From Emiliania huxleyi CCMP1516 (taxonomy: Eukaryota > Haptophyta > Isochrysidales > Noelaerhabdaceae), in the NCBI RefSeq assembly GCF_000372725.1, contig NW_005196681.1:247354-311353 (forward strand): 64,000 bases of DNA, given 5' to 3'. The first letter of the stretch is position 1, and every line of letters begins with the position of its first letter. The translations under genes and the position numbers were made by a program. Of this stretch, positions 19,639 through 29,789 are shown piece by piece. Under the pieces are notes generated by a model. That model made no database searches. It was not told the origin of the DNA and saw only the letters and a list, made by a program, of their open reading frames with translations.

Positions 19639-21225
19639 CTATGTGTCCGGTCTAGTAGGTGGCGCAATGTGATATCTCTTCGTGTTCTTCAGCACCGACC
19701 GGACGTTGGCGGTAAGAAAGGGCGCGCTCGGGCCGATGTGCTGCAGCCCGACGAGCGCGCCGCGCAGCTCTGGTGCGTGGAAGAACGCGCGTGCCGCCGG
19801 CCGCAGCGACAGCCGCTGCAGCAGCACGCACAGACGCGCCGCCAGAGACTCGTCGCCGTCGCGCGATGCGCCGTCGCGCGAAATCACCCTGGCTGCGACC
19901 CGGAAGAAACGCGGCGTGCAGAGTGCCTCCACCGCCGCCTCGGCGACGGGCCGTGGCGCGGCGAGCAGCGCGAGGAGAGAGGCGGACGACGCCATCGCGA
20001 GCGGCGGGTGGCCACAGCCTGCGGCCTCGACCAGCTCTGCGAGTCCGAGCGACAGCAGCTCGCCGCGAGCCGCGCAAGCAGACTCCTCCTCCCCTCCCTC
20101 GAGCTGCAGCGCCCGCACCGCCGCCACAGCATCGCTCACCAACGTACCGCTGCCGCCGCCTCCCGCCCCTCCCGCCTCGCCGGCTTGGCGCAGCGAGAGG
20201 CGCAGCAGGAGCAGCGCCGGCAGAACCCGCGCCGCCGCAGGAACGGTCCCGGCCGCAGCAGCGGTCACCGCCGTCGCGGTCGTCGCGACGGAAAGGGAGG
20301 AGGAGCGCGTCTCCTCACTAGCCTATGGCCGGACACGGGCCGCTGAAGAGGGCAGAGGTGGCCTCGCCTCCCGCCGCCCCTCCGAAGCCCTCGCCTGCGG
20401 CGCGAGTCTGTCGGACAAGTGGCGCACGAGCCGCCTCTCCCACTGCGCCGCCGGCCGCGCGCCCAACCTCGCCCGAGGTGGCCCGGAGGGGGGAGCGTCC
20501 GCGGCGTCGGCCGTACCTCTGCCCGCCGCGCCGCCGCCCGCCGCGCCCCACAGCAGCTTGTACGCCGCCACCGCGGCAGGGTCGTCCAGAGGCAAAGAGA
20601 CGCACAGGTCGACCGCGCCGCCGAACGCGGCGTCGTCCAGGCTCGCTCCGTCCAGCGGTGCCGCCGCCCCCGTCGGGAGGAGGAGCGCGGTTGCGAGCGC
20701 GCGGCTGCGTTCTAGCCGACCTTGCAGCGCCTTTTCCCGCAAAGCGGCGGCAGAGTCGGCGGCGGCGGCGGGCGGAGGTGGAGGCAGTGCCGCTGGCGCA
20801 GGCCGTGCCGCGCGCGGATCGGAGAGGCGCGCTGAGGTGGCAGCCTGGCAGGCGGCAAGCTTCGCCCTCCGCCTCTCGAGCTCCTCGTGCCTCGACTTGA
20901 GAAGCGAAGCGACCCGCTCCAGCCGCTCCACGTGAGCACCGGCGCGTGCCTCGAGCGCCTCGCGGCCACGCGCAGAGAGGCGAGAAGCCTCAGCTGCCAG
21001 GAGAGCGCGCAAAAGTGGCTCGTCCGGCGCCGGCGGCTGCTGCGCGGCGCTGCTCTCGGCCACTGCAACCGCCGCTTCACGGCAGGCGACGGCCGCCTCA
21101 CGTGCCGTCACCTCGTCGTGCCGCCGCTGGAGCGCCCGCGCCGATTCGGCCAGCGCCTCGTGCAGCGAGCGGAGCTCCGACGCCGCGGAGGCGAGCGTTC
21201 GAGGCTGCCCTGCTGACTCCAGCAT
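19639..21225 (-). CDS. coiled-coil protein with ARM/HEAT-like C-terminus, unknown function
   Basis: Exons 21225-20395 (277 codons) and 20322-19639 (228 codons with stop) flank a 72-nt GC-AG intron. The product is 504 residues. The first 120 residues are a coiled coil with heptad-like Glu/Arg/Ala content (SELRSLHEALAESARALQRR, HEELERRRAKLAACQ). A Pro/Ala linker follows. The C-terminal 250 residues are Leu/Ala-rich helical repeats (LLSLGLAELVEAAGCGHPPL, ASLLALLAAPRPVAEAAVEA, ARLCVLLQRLSLRPAARAFF) ending in FLTANVRSVLKNTKRYH. The coiled-coil plus ARM-like layout recalls centrosomal proteins such as CCDC138, but that is a weak guess. It is convergent with the RNase III gene, stop to stop about 145 bp. 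Confidence 0.75.
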
Positions 21226-21846
21226 CTTACACCGGCCGGTGGGGAGGGCGCCTTGGGTGTAAAAAAAAATTTAGCCGAGTGGAGGGAGGAGCGTGCCGGA
21301 CGGGGCGTCGCCGCGCCGTCCGATGGTCTGCTGCCCCGCGCAGCAACCGTCGGGCGACGACCCGGGGGCCAAAAACCCGGCGACGACGGCGCTCAGGATG
21401 GGGCGTGACCTCCTGCCTCCAACCTCCTTCCTTTTTGAGCAGGTGTGACGCCGCGCGAGCGACGCTCCGAGATCGCCCGAGATAGCGCGGCGCGGCCCCG
21501 AGATCGCCCGAGATAGCGCGAGATCGCCCGAGATCGCGCGGCGCGGCCCGGGGCGGGGTGGATGGGTTGGGAGCGAGGGGGCGGAAGTGTTCAGTGCGGT
21601 AGATGGCGAGCTCGAGGCGCGTGAGCCGGACCTGTGAGCCGGACCACCCCCTCTTGTTATCTGCGTTGTTGAGCCAGGACTCAACATACTCGGGCTTGCT
21701 CATCCCAAACTGTCACTCCCCTTTCTCCCGGCCGGGGTGGGGCGCGCGCGGGGGCGGCGGGTGTGCGGCGGGTGTGAGGGATGTCTGTGAGACCGAGAGC
21801 GATATGCCATGTCCGCCTTGCTTTGTTTCCTAACATCGAAGGCTAA
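21226..21846. other. intergenic region with CGAGATCGCC tandem repeat
   Basis: 21467-21545 repeats a CGAGATCGCCCGAGATAGCG-type word several times. Otherwise I see no gene. It separates the coiled-coil gene start from the subterminal-repeat element. Confidence 0.55.
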
Positions 21847-22975
21847 GCTCAAAAAAAAATTTAGTTCGGTGTGAGTGTGTTTATCTACTGCATCTTTAGT
21901 GCACTTTAGCGCAAATTTAGCGCAAATTTAGCGCAAATTTAGCGCAAATTTAGCGCAAATTTAGCGCGAGTTCACTGCGACTTTACATCCAGATTTAGCG
22001 AGGTTAGTGCGTCTTTAGTCCAGCCGCGCAGTAGGATCCAGCCGCAGCCCCTCGCTGGGCCTCCCTCCCCCTCTCCCCCTGCAGTTCCCTGCCCACTCGC
22101 AAAAGTTCCCCGTCCCATCCCCAACCGAACGAAGGTTCTTCAGCTGAATATCAACATCCAAGGTGCTTTCCGGGCTGCTTCTCCGGGCCCGCCGAGCGAG
22201 CGGCAAAAAGTTTGCCGGAAGCGGGGCGTGAACATAACGACTTTACTGCGATGGCAGAGACGGCCGAGCAGACGAGGGTGGCGCTGCCGTGGCAGCAGGG
22301 AGAGGCGAGGGGCACGCTCAACCTGCCGGCGTCGACCAAGGTGGAGGACCTCAAGCTGTGCCTCAACGCGAGCGACTGCGCCGCGGTGATGTTTGACACG
22401 GTCATCATCGAGGTGAGGAAGGGCGGCTTTGAAATTCCAAGACCGACCCTCACCTCTACTCTATTACAGCTGGTGGTCACGGGCACAGCATGGGTTGTGC
22501 GGTCGGAGGTGGTGCTTGCGGTGGCGCATTCAACTGTGCTGGTCCTCCTCTCGGGAATAGGTGCTGTGCCTGTGCTCAGTCGGGAGATCTTGCTCTGGAG
22601 GGCTGCATATCTAGCCTCACTGGGAGCCTGCCTTTGGGTCATGAGGGCAGGGGCCAGGCATCTCTTGTGGTGCATTCTTGGCAGCCAAGGAGCAAAGCAC
22701 GCGGCCCTGGCTAGCTGTGGTGTGGCTGGGAAGCCGTGCTAAAGATGCGTGCCCGCACTAAAGATGCGGGACCCACACTAAATGTACTGCAGCTGCCCGC
22801 ACCTAAAGTGAACTAAATGTGGCGCTAAATTGGAGATAAAACACACTAAATATGTGCTAAATATGTGCTAAATATGTGCTAAATTCGCGCTAAAGACGCA
22901 CTACACACGCACTCGAACACACACTAAATAGCGCACTAAACTATCACTAAAGTTCATTCACACGCACTAAATTTA
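21847..22975. mobile_element. candidate non-autonomous DNA element rich in subterminal TTTAGCG/CACTAAA repeats
   Basis: The left 170 bp hold outward-pointing TTTAGTGC/TTTAGCGCAAA units, including six near-perfect 11-bp copies at 21907-21965. The right 240 bp hold the same motif in inverse orientation (GCACTAAA, CTAAATATGTG three times). The extremes are similar in inverse orientation (AAATTTAGTTCGGTGTGAGTG against AAATTTAGTGCGTGTGAATG). Dense subterminal repeats in opposite orientation are typical of CACTA and hAT elements. No target duplication could be fixed. The interior is GC-rich and includes the exon at 22251-22412. Confidence 0.6.
22251..22412 (+). pseudogene. orphan exon inside the subterminal-repeat element
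   Basis: An ATG at 22251 opens 54 codons of ordinary coding composition (MAETAEQTRVALPWQQGEAR ... DLKLCLNASDCAAVMFDTVI) ending in GAG before a clean GT donor (gtgagg). No later exon with coding character is found in the next 500 bp; the frame runs on into MRAGARHL-type non-coding reading. It looks like the first exon of a host gene captured by the element. Its source is not recognised. Confidence 0.45.
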
Positions 22976-23033
22976 GTCCCAAGCGCCCTCCGGTGGCACA
23001 AAAAAGATCCGCCCTCCTACTCGAGTATCTCGC

Positions 23034-23140
23034 GATGCGCTCCCCAATCCCGTTCCCCTGTGTCCCGGATCGTCCTTCCAAAATCCTGCTCGTGCAGGTA
23101 GGGACCCTGTCCTCCCCCCATCCCTCGTCTGGGTTGTGTG
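23034..23140 (+). repeat. dispersed repeat copy (GATCCTGCTCGTGCAGGTGG family)
   Basis: GCGCTCCCC-ATCCCGTTCCCCTGTGTCC, then ATCGTCC, AATCCTGCTCGTGCAGGT, GGACCCTGTCC and CCCATCCCT match the complement of 59068-59166. Diverged copies lie at 9262-9362 and, inverted, near 58380-58475. Copies are about 100 bp. The inner GTGCAG/GT word looks like a splice acceptor. Confidence 0.75.
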
Positions 23141-23173
23141 TTCTTTCTTTCTTTTACACAGCGAAAGAGGTTG

Positions 23174-23256
23174 TGCGACGGTGTATCATTCACTTTATGC
23201 TACCGTTGCATATCGGATATGCAACGGTGGCATAAAGTGAATGATACACCGTCGCA
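23174..23256. repeat. 83-bp near-perfect palindrome
   Basis: The arms are 41-42 bp (TGCGACGGTGTATCATTCAC then TTTATGC, TACCGTTGCATATC) with a single mismatch and essentially no loop; the centre is at 23214/23215. It is far more AT-rich than its surroundings. It could extrude a cruciform or give a long RNA hairpin. Confidence 0.93.
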
Positions 23257-23634
23257 GGTTGCCACGGCGGGAGGACTCGCCGTCTGAGCCTAGCGCAGCG
23301 CGAACTCGCTCTGAGCCTAGCGCAGCGCCTCGGACACCACCATTTTCAATCTAAGTGGCTCTTACGTACATTCCCGGAGGAGGACTGCTGACAGGGTTTG
23401 CGATGAGGATTTTGGCTCGCCAACAAGCCCTAAAAAGAAAGAAAGCCGGGAAACGGAATTATACCTGCGTCTGTTTATTATGACCATTTGTTGTGCAGCC
23501 ACAGCATCCCGGGGGGGTGAAGCAAACGAATAAGCCTCGCATTTTACCATGCGGGACGGACCGGCGGGAGTCTTCGGAGCGCGAGCATCGCCGTAGGGCA
23601 GCAGCGCCGCCGCCCGACGCTCTCATCGAGCGCA

Positions 23635-25532
23635 ATGTCGTGCTGCTCCGTCTGCCGCAAGCCCAAGAAGACCACCGACGAACGGCGCGACGAGGCGTAC
23701 CAGCTCGAGGGCCTCATCCCCGACGGCCCTATCACCTCGCTGCCGCACCTCGGCCGCAAGGTGGAGGCCGGACTGCAGGAGCGGATCCTGCCAGAGTCGA
23801 TCTATGCCGCGGTCATCATCATCACGCTCGACACGCGCGGCACCCCGCCCGAGCTCGTCACACGCGTCCTGCCGCTCGTCTTTGTGCTTGTGCTGGCGCT
23901 CGCCGCGCAGCTCCTGTTCGCAATCTACCTCGACCGGGCCGTCTGGCTGGTGGAGGGCGACCTGGCCGACAACTGCGACGAGACGGAGCAGCTCATGCGC
24001 TGGGTGGCCACCTTCACCTTTGTCTGCGTCGTCTTTGCCGACGTTGGCAACACTTTCGAGATGCACGAGTGGTTGCAAAACATGCCGAGCGAGTGGATGC
24101 ACAAGCGGCTCAAGTTCCGCTCGTACGAGCTCTCGGAGCGCCTCGTCACCAAGGTGCTCCCGGGCGCAAAGTTTACGCCCGTCAACAGCCCCGCCGTGAG
24201 CCCTGTTGCCAGCCCCGCAAACAGCCGCTCTGGCAGCCCGGCCATTGTCGGCAAGTCTCGCCGGAGCCGTGCGCCAAAGCCGGCTCCACAGCAGCCGTCG
24301 GCCGAGGAGGAGCCGCCGTCGGATGCGCCGCTCTCGCGCCTCTCCGTCGACCCTGTCGACGACGACGGCGTGCCGGTCGACGCGCCCTCGCCACCGGCCT
24401 CGCCGCCCGCCTCGTCGCCCGCCGGTGACCGGCGCTCTCAGGGCGACCGGCGCTCCCAGGGCGAGTCGCGGCGCTCCCAGGGCGACCGGCGCTCCCAGGG
24501 CGACCGGGGGGCGGCAGAGCGGCGCTCGCAGGGCGCGGGCGGGCTGCCGACGGACGACGCCGGCCCGTCGCGGGCAGAGGAGCGCGTCGAGCGCGCACGC
24601 ACGCAGAGGCGAAAGAGCCGCGTGTCTGCGGCCGACCCGAGCCTCAGCGCGCCGCTCAACCCTCCGGCCAGCCCGCCCGCCCCCGTCGCCGTGCCTCTGT
24701 CGCCTGGCGCCGGGGAGGACCCCGGACAGCGCGGCTCAATTGCGGGTGCCATCTCGCTCACCATCACGAGACCGCTCACCGGCCTCACGCGCATCGAGCG
24801 GACCGGCTTCCAGATCATGCTCCTGGTCAAGTTCGTCGCCTCGGTCATCGTCATCATCTCCGGATCGGGAGCGGTCGTGCGCTCAGGGAACGACTTTGAC
24901 CTCATTGTGAACTCACTCGCCGCCGTCTTCATCGTTGACATACCCGCCCTGGCCTACAAGGTTTGTGGGGCCGTGATCCGCTTTTTCATGCCGCCACGAT
25001 GGGACCGGCGCATGTCGCACAGCCCAAACACGACTGCCCTCCGCCCTCGCACGCAGGTGTTCCTGCCCCCGGCCTTCAAGCGGCTCATCCAGGACATGCC
25101 GCCCTTCTCCAACCCCGCGCGCGAGGAGGCCAAGAAGTGCACCTGCAAGTCGCTCATCAACCGCTGCTCCTCTGCGATTGCGGCCAAGGTCCGGATCGCC
25201 TTTGTCGCGCTCTACATCTACATCTACTTTGCTCTCTGCGTCTGCATCTCGTATTTGCTCGTCCAGGCGCCGTGCTTCCGGTACACACCCAGCCATCGGT
25301 GCCGGTGCACTCGCGCCATGACCGTGCGGCGTGTGTGGCCCCACCCTCGCAGATCCGATGGTGTGGAGGCTGGGACAGCTGCCCGTGGTGGCTCGCTTGG
25401 CTGTGCAAGGGAACCTACTGGTGCTGGTTCGACGACGTGGCCCAAAGTGGCGGCTGGAATAGCAGTCTATTGGGCGACAGCGACCTGTGCGTGTTCCCCC
25501 CGCCACCAGCGCCATCGGCGCCTCCACCGTGA
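23635..25532 (+). CDS. multi-pass membrane protein with Ser/Pro-rich central loop, unknown family
   Basis: Three exons: 23635-24960, 25057-25266 and 25353-25532, all phase 0. Intron 1 is GT-AG (96 nt) and intron 2 is GC-AG (86 nt). The product is 571 residues. The N-terminus MSCCSVCRKPKK could be acylated. TM candidates are about 78-98 (VLPLVFVLVLALAAQLLFAI), 122-141 (RWVATFTFVCVVFADVG), then after a loop of about 250 residues FQIMLLVKFVASVIVIISG, IVNSLAAVFIVDIPALAY and IAFVALYIYIYFALCVCISY. The loop contains five or six GDRRSQG repeats and many SPxxSP motifs, probably phosphorylated. The C-terminus is Trp/Cys-rich (RWCGGWDSCPWWLAWLCKG) and ends PPPAPSAPPP. No known channel signature was found. 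Confidence 0.82.
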
Positions 25533-25543
25533 TGTAGCTGCGA

Positions 25544-26103
25544 TGGACTCGCCACGCCGCAATGCGATGGAGAGTACCACCCGTTGTGACGTTGCGGGCT
25601 CGGGCGCGGCCGCGGCGAGGCGGCCCGGCGCACACCGAGGCGGGGCTGAGCGGGATGGCGCACCTGTGCGCTGGGCCTAAATGTATTGCCGGTGGGTGCG
25701 CCTCGTGCGGCGAGGGAGAGCCATGTGTAGTGATCTCGGGGAAGCCGAATGCTCCATGATTCGGGATGGGCGCCTCCGAGAGATCCAAGACCCAATATTG
25801 TAGAGGAGGTGAGGCCAAGCCCAGCGCGCTTTCTTCCTTTCGCCGAAAGTGTTGCGGCGAGCAGCAGGCGCTCCGACTCCACACTCCAGCGCCTCTATCA
25901 GCAGTCTCTGTGTGGCAGCTATTACGGCCCCGAGAGCAGCACCGCCGCGCGCCGCGCGACCACACGACCCTCCACACGCGGGAGGGCAGGCTGCTCCACC
26001 GCGCCTCCATCGCCGCGCAAGCCGCCTGCGCGTGCACAGTGGCACAGAACACCCCGAGTGCAAGAGACGGCAAAGGCCGCGCGCACATCGCTGCGTCGGC
26101 CTG
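25544..26103 (+). repeat. left arm of a 560-bp inverted duplication
   Basis: Begins TGGACTCGCCACGCCGC and ends GCTGCGTCGGCCTG. It matches the complement of 29790-30349 over its full length with no difference that I could see. It begins 12 bp after the stop of the membrane protein gene. It carries open frames in more than one phase but no recognisable protein. Confidence 0.93.
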
Positions 26104-27364
26104 TAGAGCATGCAGGCATGCACAGCGTCTCTGGGGGTCAATTCTTAGGGCCTGGAGTCGGAAAATTTTCTCTCTTTCCCGTCAGGGGACAGTGCCAGTG
26201 CGGGCCAGTCGCACCGTTAAGCGTTATTCTTTTGTAAATATAAAAAATAAATAATGTATGTAAAAAGCTAAAACTAAGGACGAGAGGGCACAAAGATTTC
26301 GTGATTTCGTCAGGGACGGGGAACTGGAAACGAATTAGATTGCACATCTCAGAAAGAAAGAAAGAAAACACACGTTGAGGAGGAGGGATGGGAGGACGGC
26401 ACGCCGCCACCCCACACCCCCCGGGATTTCACGGGAAGGAAGGTGGTGTTTGCTAGCCTAAACTGCACCTGGAAAGGGAGAGCGAGACTCATCATTTAGA
26501 GAATGTGGGAGGGCCGAGCCCGGGACCGCGTGAGCGCTGCAGTCCTGCAGTCGCGCACACGCGCGCTTGGGTACGCGCTACGGTGGAACTCGTGTTAATT
26601 GAACAAGGCTGACCCCTACCCCTCTCGGTGGGCTTGCAGGTAGGGGGTTCGGGTAATAAGGTGCATCGGGGTCGGCGGGCGTGAACTGGAGTGATACCGC
26701 TTCGGCCGTTTAGTAGCGAACTCCCTTTCCCCTCGACGGCCTTCTGAGCTGCCTCGGCTGGGTGTGTGTCTCTGCCGTTCCTTCGTCCGGCTGTTCGTAC
26801 CTGTTCGTGCGTCAGGTGTGGGTGCGTTTTGGCCAGTGCCGTTCCTGCGTCCGGCTCTGGGAACCCGTTCGTGCGACAGGTGAGTGTTCGTGTGTCGTGT
26901 GTGGGATTTCTACCGTTGAGCTGTGCCGTTCCTGTGTCCGGCTATTCGTACCTTGTTCGTGCGGGAGGTGTGTGTGGGGGAGGGGTCTGCCCAGTGCCTG
27001 TTTGCTTTAACCCGGTTGAGCCATGGGGGAGTCAGGCAGGAGGAGTTTTGGGCTGAGGGGCCGTGCTTTCCGTTGAAATCGTTCCAGCGTTGTGTGATTT
27101 GAAGACGTCTATAGCTTTCGTGTGGAGTTCGATGGAGCCTGTTTCTTTGCAGAGCTCTCCGAATGGAGCGTAGGTGTCTGACAGTGACTGCGGAAAAGGG
27201 TAGAATTCTTTGATGCGGAGGCGGAGCGCAGGGCAATTGCGCTTGAGAGGGAGGTGTGGGTTGACGGGGAGTGTCGGTTGACGGGGTGGGCCGCGCTATC
27301 AAAGACACGTGAAACGAGGCAGTGCACCGAAAGTACCCGGGGCGGATTTCTCCCCTGCAAGACC
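26104..27364. other. intergenic region between inverted arm and TRAPPC4
   Basis: Holds a dispersed-repeat copy (26384-26420), an AT-rich stretch (26220-26345) and a triplicated segment (26774-26970). No gene is recognised. Confidence 0.55.
26774..26970 (+). repeat. three diverged copies of a roughly 45-bp segment
   Basis: Copies at about 26774-26818, 26838-26882 and 26926-26970 share GCCGTTCCTxCGTCCGGCT, a TTCGTACC or close form, and GTTCGTGCGxxAGGTG. Each ends in an AG/GTG word that resembles a splice junction. Confidence 0.75.
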
Positions 27365-27463
27365 GCCCGCTATCGCGGCGCACGCGAGGCAGTCGCCGTG
27401 CTGGAGGACGACCCGCGCTGCAACGCCGGCCGCGGCTCGAACCTCAACCTGGACGGCATCGAC
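27365..27463 (+). pseudogene. isolated exon relic of a Taspase/asparaginase-type Ntn-hydrolase
   Basis: About 33 codons read ARYRGAREAVAVLEDDPRCN and then AGRGSNLNLDG. This matches the conserved block of taspase-1/glycosylasparaginase proenzymes (A-V-x-x-L-E-D-x-P-x-x-N-A-G-x-G-S-N-L-N-L). The catalytic Thr and everything else of the family are absent nearby. The relic stops next to the TRAPPC4 start codon. It could be a fragment left by duplication. Confidence 0.6.
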
Positions 27464-27464
27464 G

Positions 27465-28099
27465 ATGGCCTATCGCCCCGCCCGCGAAGGCAATCTCCTC
27501 TCCCTCTATATCAACAACCGTGCTGGTGGTCTCATCTTCCATAGAGTGCGTTCTTCCTGCAGATCCGCGCACCTCCACCGCAGCCAACAGCATCCCCCGC
27601 CAAAACAGGACTTCAGTCCTAACGCGGCCAAGCTCGACACCAACGAGCAAATGCAGCTGGCGTCGACGTTCAGCGGACTCGCCCTCATCATGGGCCAGCT
27701 CGCGCCCAGCCGGCCCTCATCCGGGATGCAGCTGCTCGAGGCGGACGGTGGGCGCACCTCAACAGCAGGACACCCCCGCCGGCCAGCCCCCACCCCGCGC
27801 TGTGCTGCCACAGGCTTTCTGTTGCAGTCCTTCGACTCGCCCACTGGCATCAAATTCTTCCTCACGGCGGAGCCCGACGCCAAGGGCCTCGACCTAGTGC
27901 TGCGAGAGGTGCGTTGCGAGTGCCTCCGAGAGAGGGCGCGCACTCCCGCCGAGAGAGCACGCGCCCGCAGGTGTACACTTACTATGCTGACTACGTGCTG
28001 AAGAACCCGTTCTACGAGATGGACATGCCTATCCAGAAGGGTGGCAAGTTCTGCCAGAAACTCGATCGGATGGTGGCGCAGGTGCAGGATAGAAGGTAG
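27465..28099 (+). CDS. TRAPPC4: TRAPPC4/Trs23, core subunit of the TRAPP tethering complex
   Basis: Exons 27465-27545, 27609-27747, 27814-27908 and 27971-28099 are joined by short GT-AG introns (63, 66 and 62 nt). The product is 147 residues, like the short plant form lacking the animal PDZ-like insert. Family landmarks are LLSLYINNRAGGLIFHR at the N-terminus, LDTNEQMQLASTFSGLALIM, SSGMQLLEADGFLLQSFDSP then TGIKFFL, and YTYYADYVLKNPFYEMDMPI. TRAPPC4 folds as a longin-like domain, binds Bet3/TRAPPC3 and Bet5/TRAPPC1 and forms part of the Rab1/Ypt1 GEF site. The extra N-terminal MAYRPAREGN is unusual; most homologues start near ISLYIINK. The gene lies between the 560-bp inverted arms. Confidence 0.95.
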
Positions 28100-28893
28100 C
28101 ACGTGGCGCACACCGGGACCGGTCCGGTACGGCTCTAGTGACATACATGTTGCATGCACATCCTGTGCATGCACATGTGCATGCACATGTGTAGAGTGCG
28201 GGTGAGTGGGCAGAGTCCAGAGAGAGCGCGTGGGTGCACGGACTCTGCTGCGTCCCGAGCACACTACCGTGCGGGACTATGGGACTCTAGGCTCTAGCGC
28301 ACTGCCGCGCTGTGCGAGAACAACTGGAGGCGCCCGCCCGTGGCCCCGACTGGCGACTCTAGCGTGTGGCGACTGGGACTGCGGAGAAAACTACAACTAG
28401 CAGGTAAACTACTCTTGCCAATTCGCAAAACGATTGAAAGAGCTTGAGTGGTGCATGCTGCATCCGCGATCCGCGTGGGCCGTTGTTATTTTTTTTGACC
28501 GTGTATTCCCTACGTTGCTACGTATTGTGGCGCAGCCACGAGCCCCAGGGTCTCTGGTGTCTGGAGATGTGCGCTGTGGACTAACCGGACCGCACCTCTC
28601 CCCTCCATCACAAGCCGCCACACCGCACTGGCGTGCGCTCAAGGTTCAGACTACACACCTCTCCCCCATGATAGAGCAAGTTCCACAGCCTTGCCGTGCG
28701 CAAAAGTTGAAGCCAAGTTAGTGCATTTTGAGCACATCCTTGAAGGGCATCGAGTCTGGCAGGTCAGAGGGTTTGACGGAGGCGACCGCCTGGTTGCGAC
28801 GGGCGAGGCTGAGGTGAGGGGCGTGAGTGGGGTGTGTTGCCGAGGCTGGGGTGAGGGGCGTGAGTGGGGTGTGTTGCGTGAGAGAGAGGGATT
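28100..28893. other. convergent intergenic region with TGCATG repeat
   Basis: 28143-28190 is a CATGCACATGTGCATGC alternating tract like that at 15470. 28810-28885 contains a duplicated GAGGGGCGTGAGTGGGGTGT segment. No gene is seen. Confidence 0.55.
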
Positions 28894-29733
28894 TTAGGTG
28901 TGTCTGTGGCCGCGGCGCACCTTCGCCATGCTCGACGCCACCTCCGCCTCCAGCTCCTTGACCTTCTCCGCTGGCAGCGACTCTTTGAGGCCGGCAAGCA
29001 CCTGAGGAGGGAAGGGGGTGGAGTTGTTGAGGGGGGAGGGGAAGAGGGGGGTGAAGGGCGCGGCCCGCGTGCGTGCGTGCGTCGCCTTTGTGTTTTGCGA
29101 CGAGAGGAAGGCGACCGAGTTTGTGATGATGCTCTTCTTCTCCGCCTCGGTCAGCTTATACTCGAGGCCGTCATAGGCGGACGCCTCGCGCCGCTCGAGG
29201 AGCTTCACGTTGGTCATAATGTCGTGCACCAGCGTCCCTTCGACCGTGTACTTGCACTGGCTCGGGTCGCGCGCCGCGGCCACCGTCGGCACGACTCCGG
29301 TGCAGAGCGGGTCCTTCTCGACGCGGCCGATGATGGATTTGAGCAGCTCGGGCTGCGCTGCGGCGAATGCCTCGTACGTCTCGCGCACCTTGGTCTGCGG
29401 GCGAGGCGGGGAGGGGGGCGGGTGGGGGTGAGGGTAGCGGGTCGGAGGGGTTGTTCAGGCCGCCGCCGTCAGAATGCACAGCCGCTGGCCGGCAGAGGAG
29501 AGGCAGAGAGGCGGCAGCACGCACCGCCTGGGCCGCAATCGGCTTGAGGCTCTCGGCGAGGTGCGGCGTGAGCGCGAGCCATTTGGCCTCGGCGGCCTTG
29601 AGCTTGCCAACCACGTCGCCAGAGGCGACCTCGCCCATGAGGTGCCTGCGCACAGCGTTTCTCAACCTCAGCAGCCATGCAGCAGCGTTGAGGGGGGAGC
29701 GTGAAGGCGCATTGGTTCGCACCTCAACGACAT
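28894..29733 (-). CDS. small helical protein of unknown function, 3-4 exons
   Basis: Firm exons are 29638-29525 (MGEVASGDVVGKLKAAEAKW...), 29394-29086 (TKVRETYEAFAAAQPELLKS ... AEKKSIITNSVAFL) and 29001-28894 (VLAGLKESLPAEKVKELEAE ... RGHRHT). The introns are 130 nt (GT-AG) and 84 nt (GC-AG). A mini-exon 29733-29723 encoding MSL plus part of Arg would join in frame through a GT-AG intron. The total is about 180-185 residues, mostly amphipathic helix, basic at the end. No family is recognised. The inverted arm begins 57 bp upstream of the first ATG, so promoter and any earlier exons may have been cut away or supplied by the arm. Confidence 0.65.
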
Positions 29734-29789
29734 AGCTGCCGCACGCGCCGGCCGCAGTCTCCCTGAGAGACAACGCGGGCGTGCCAGGT

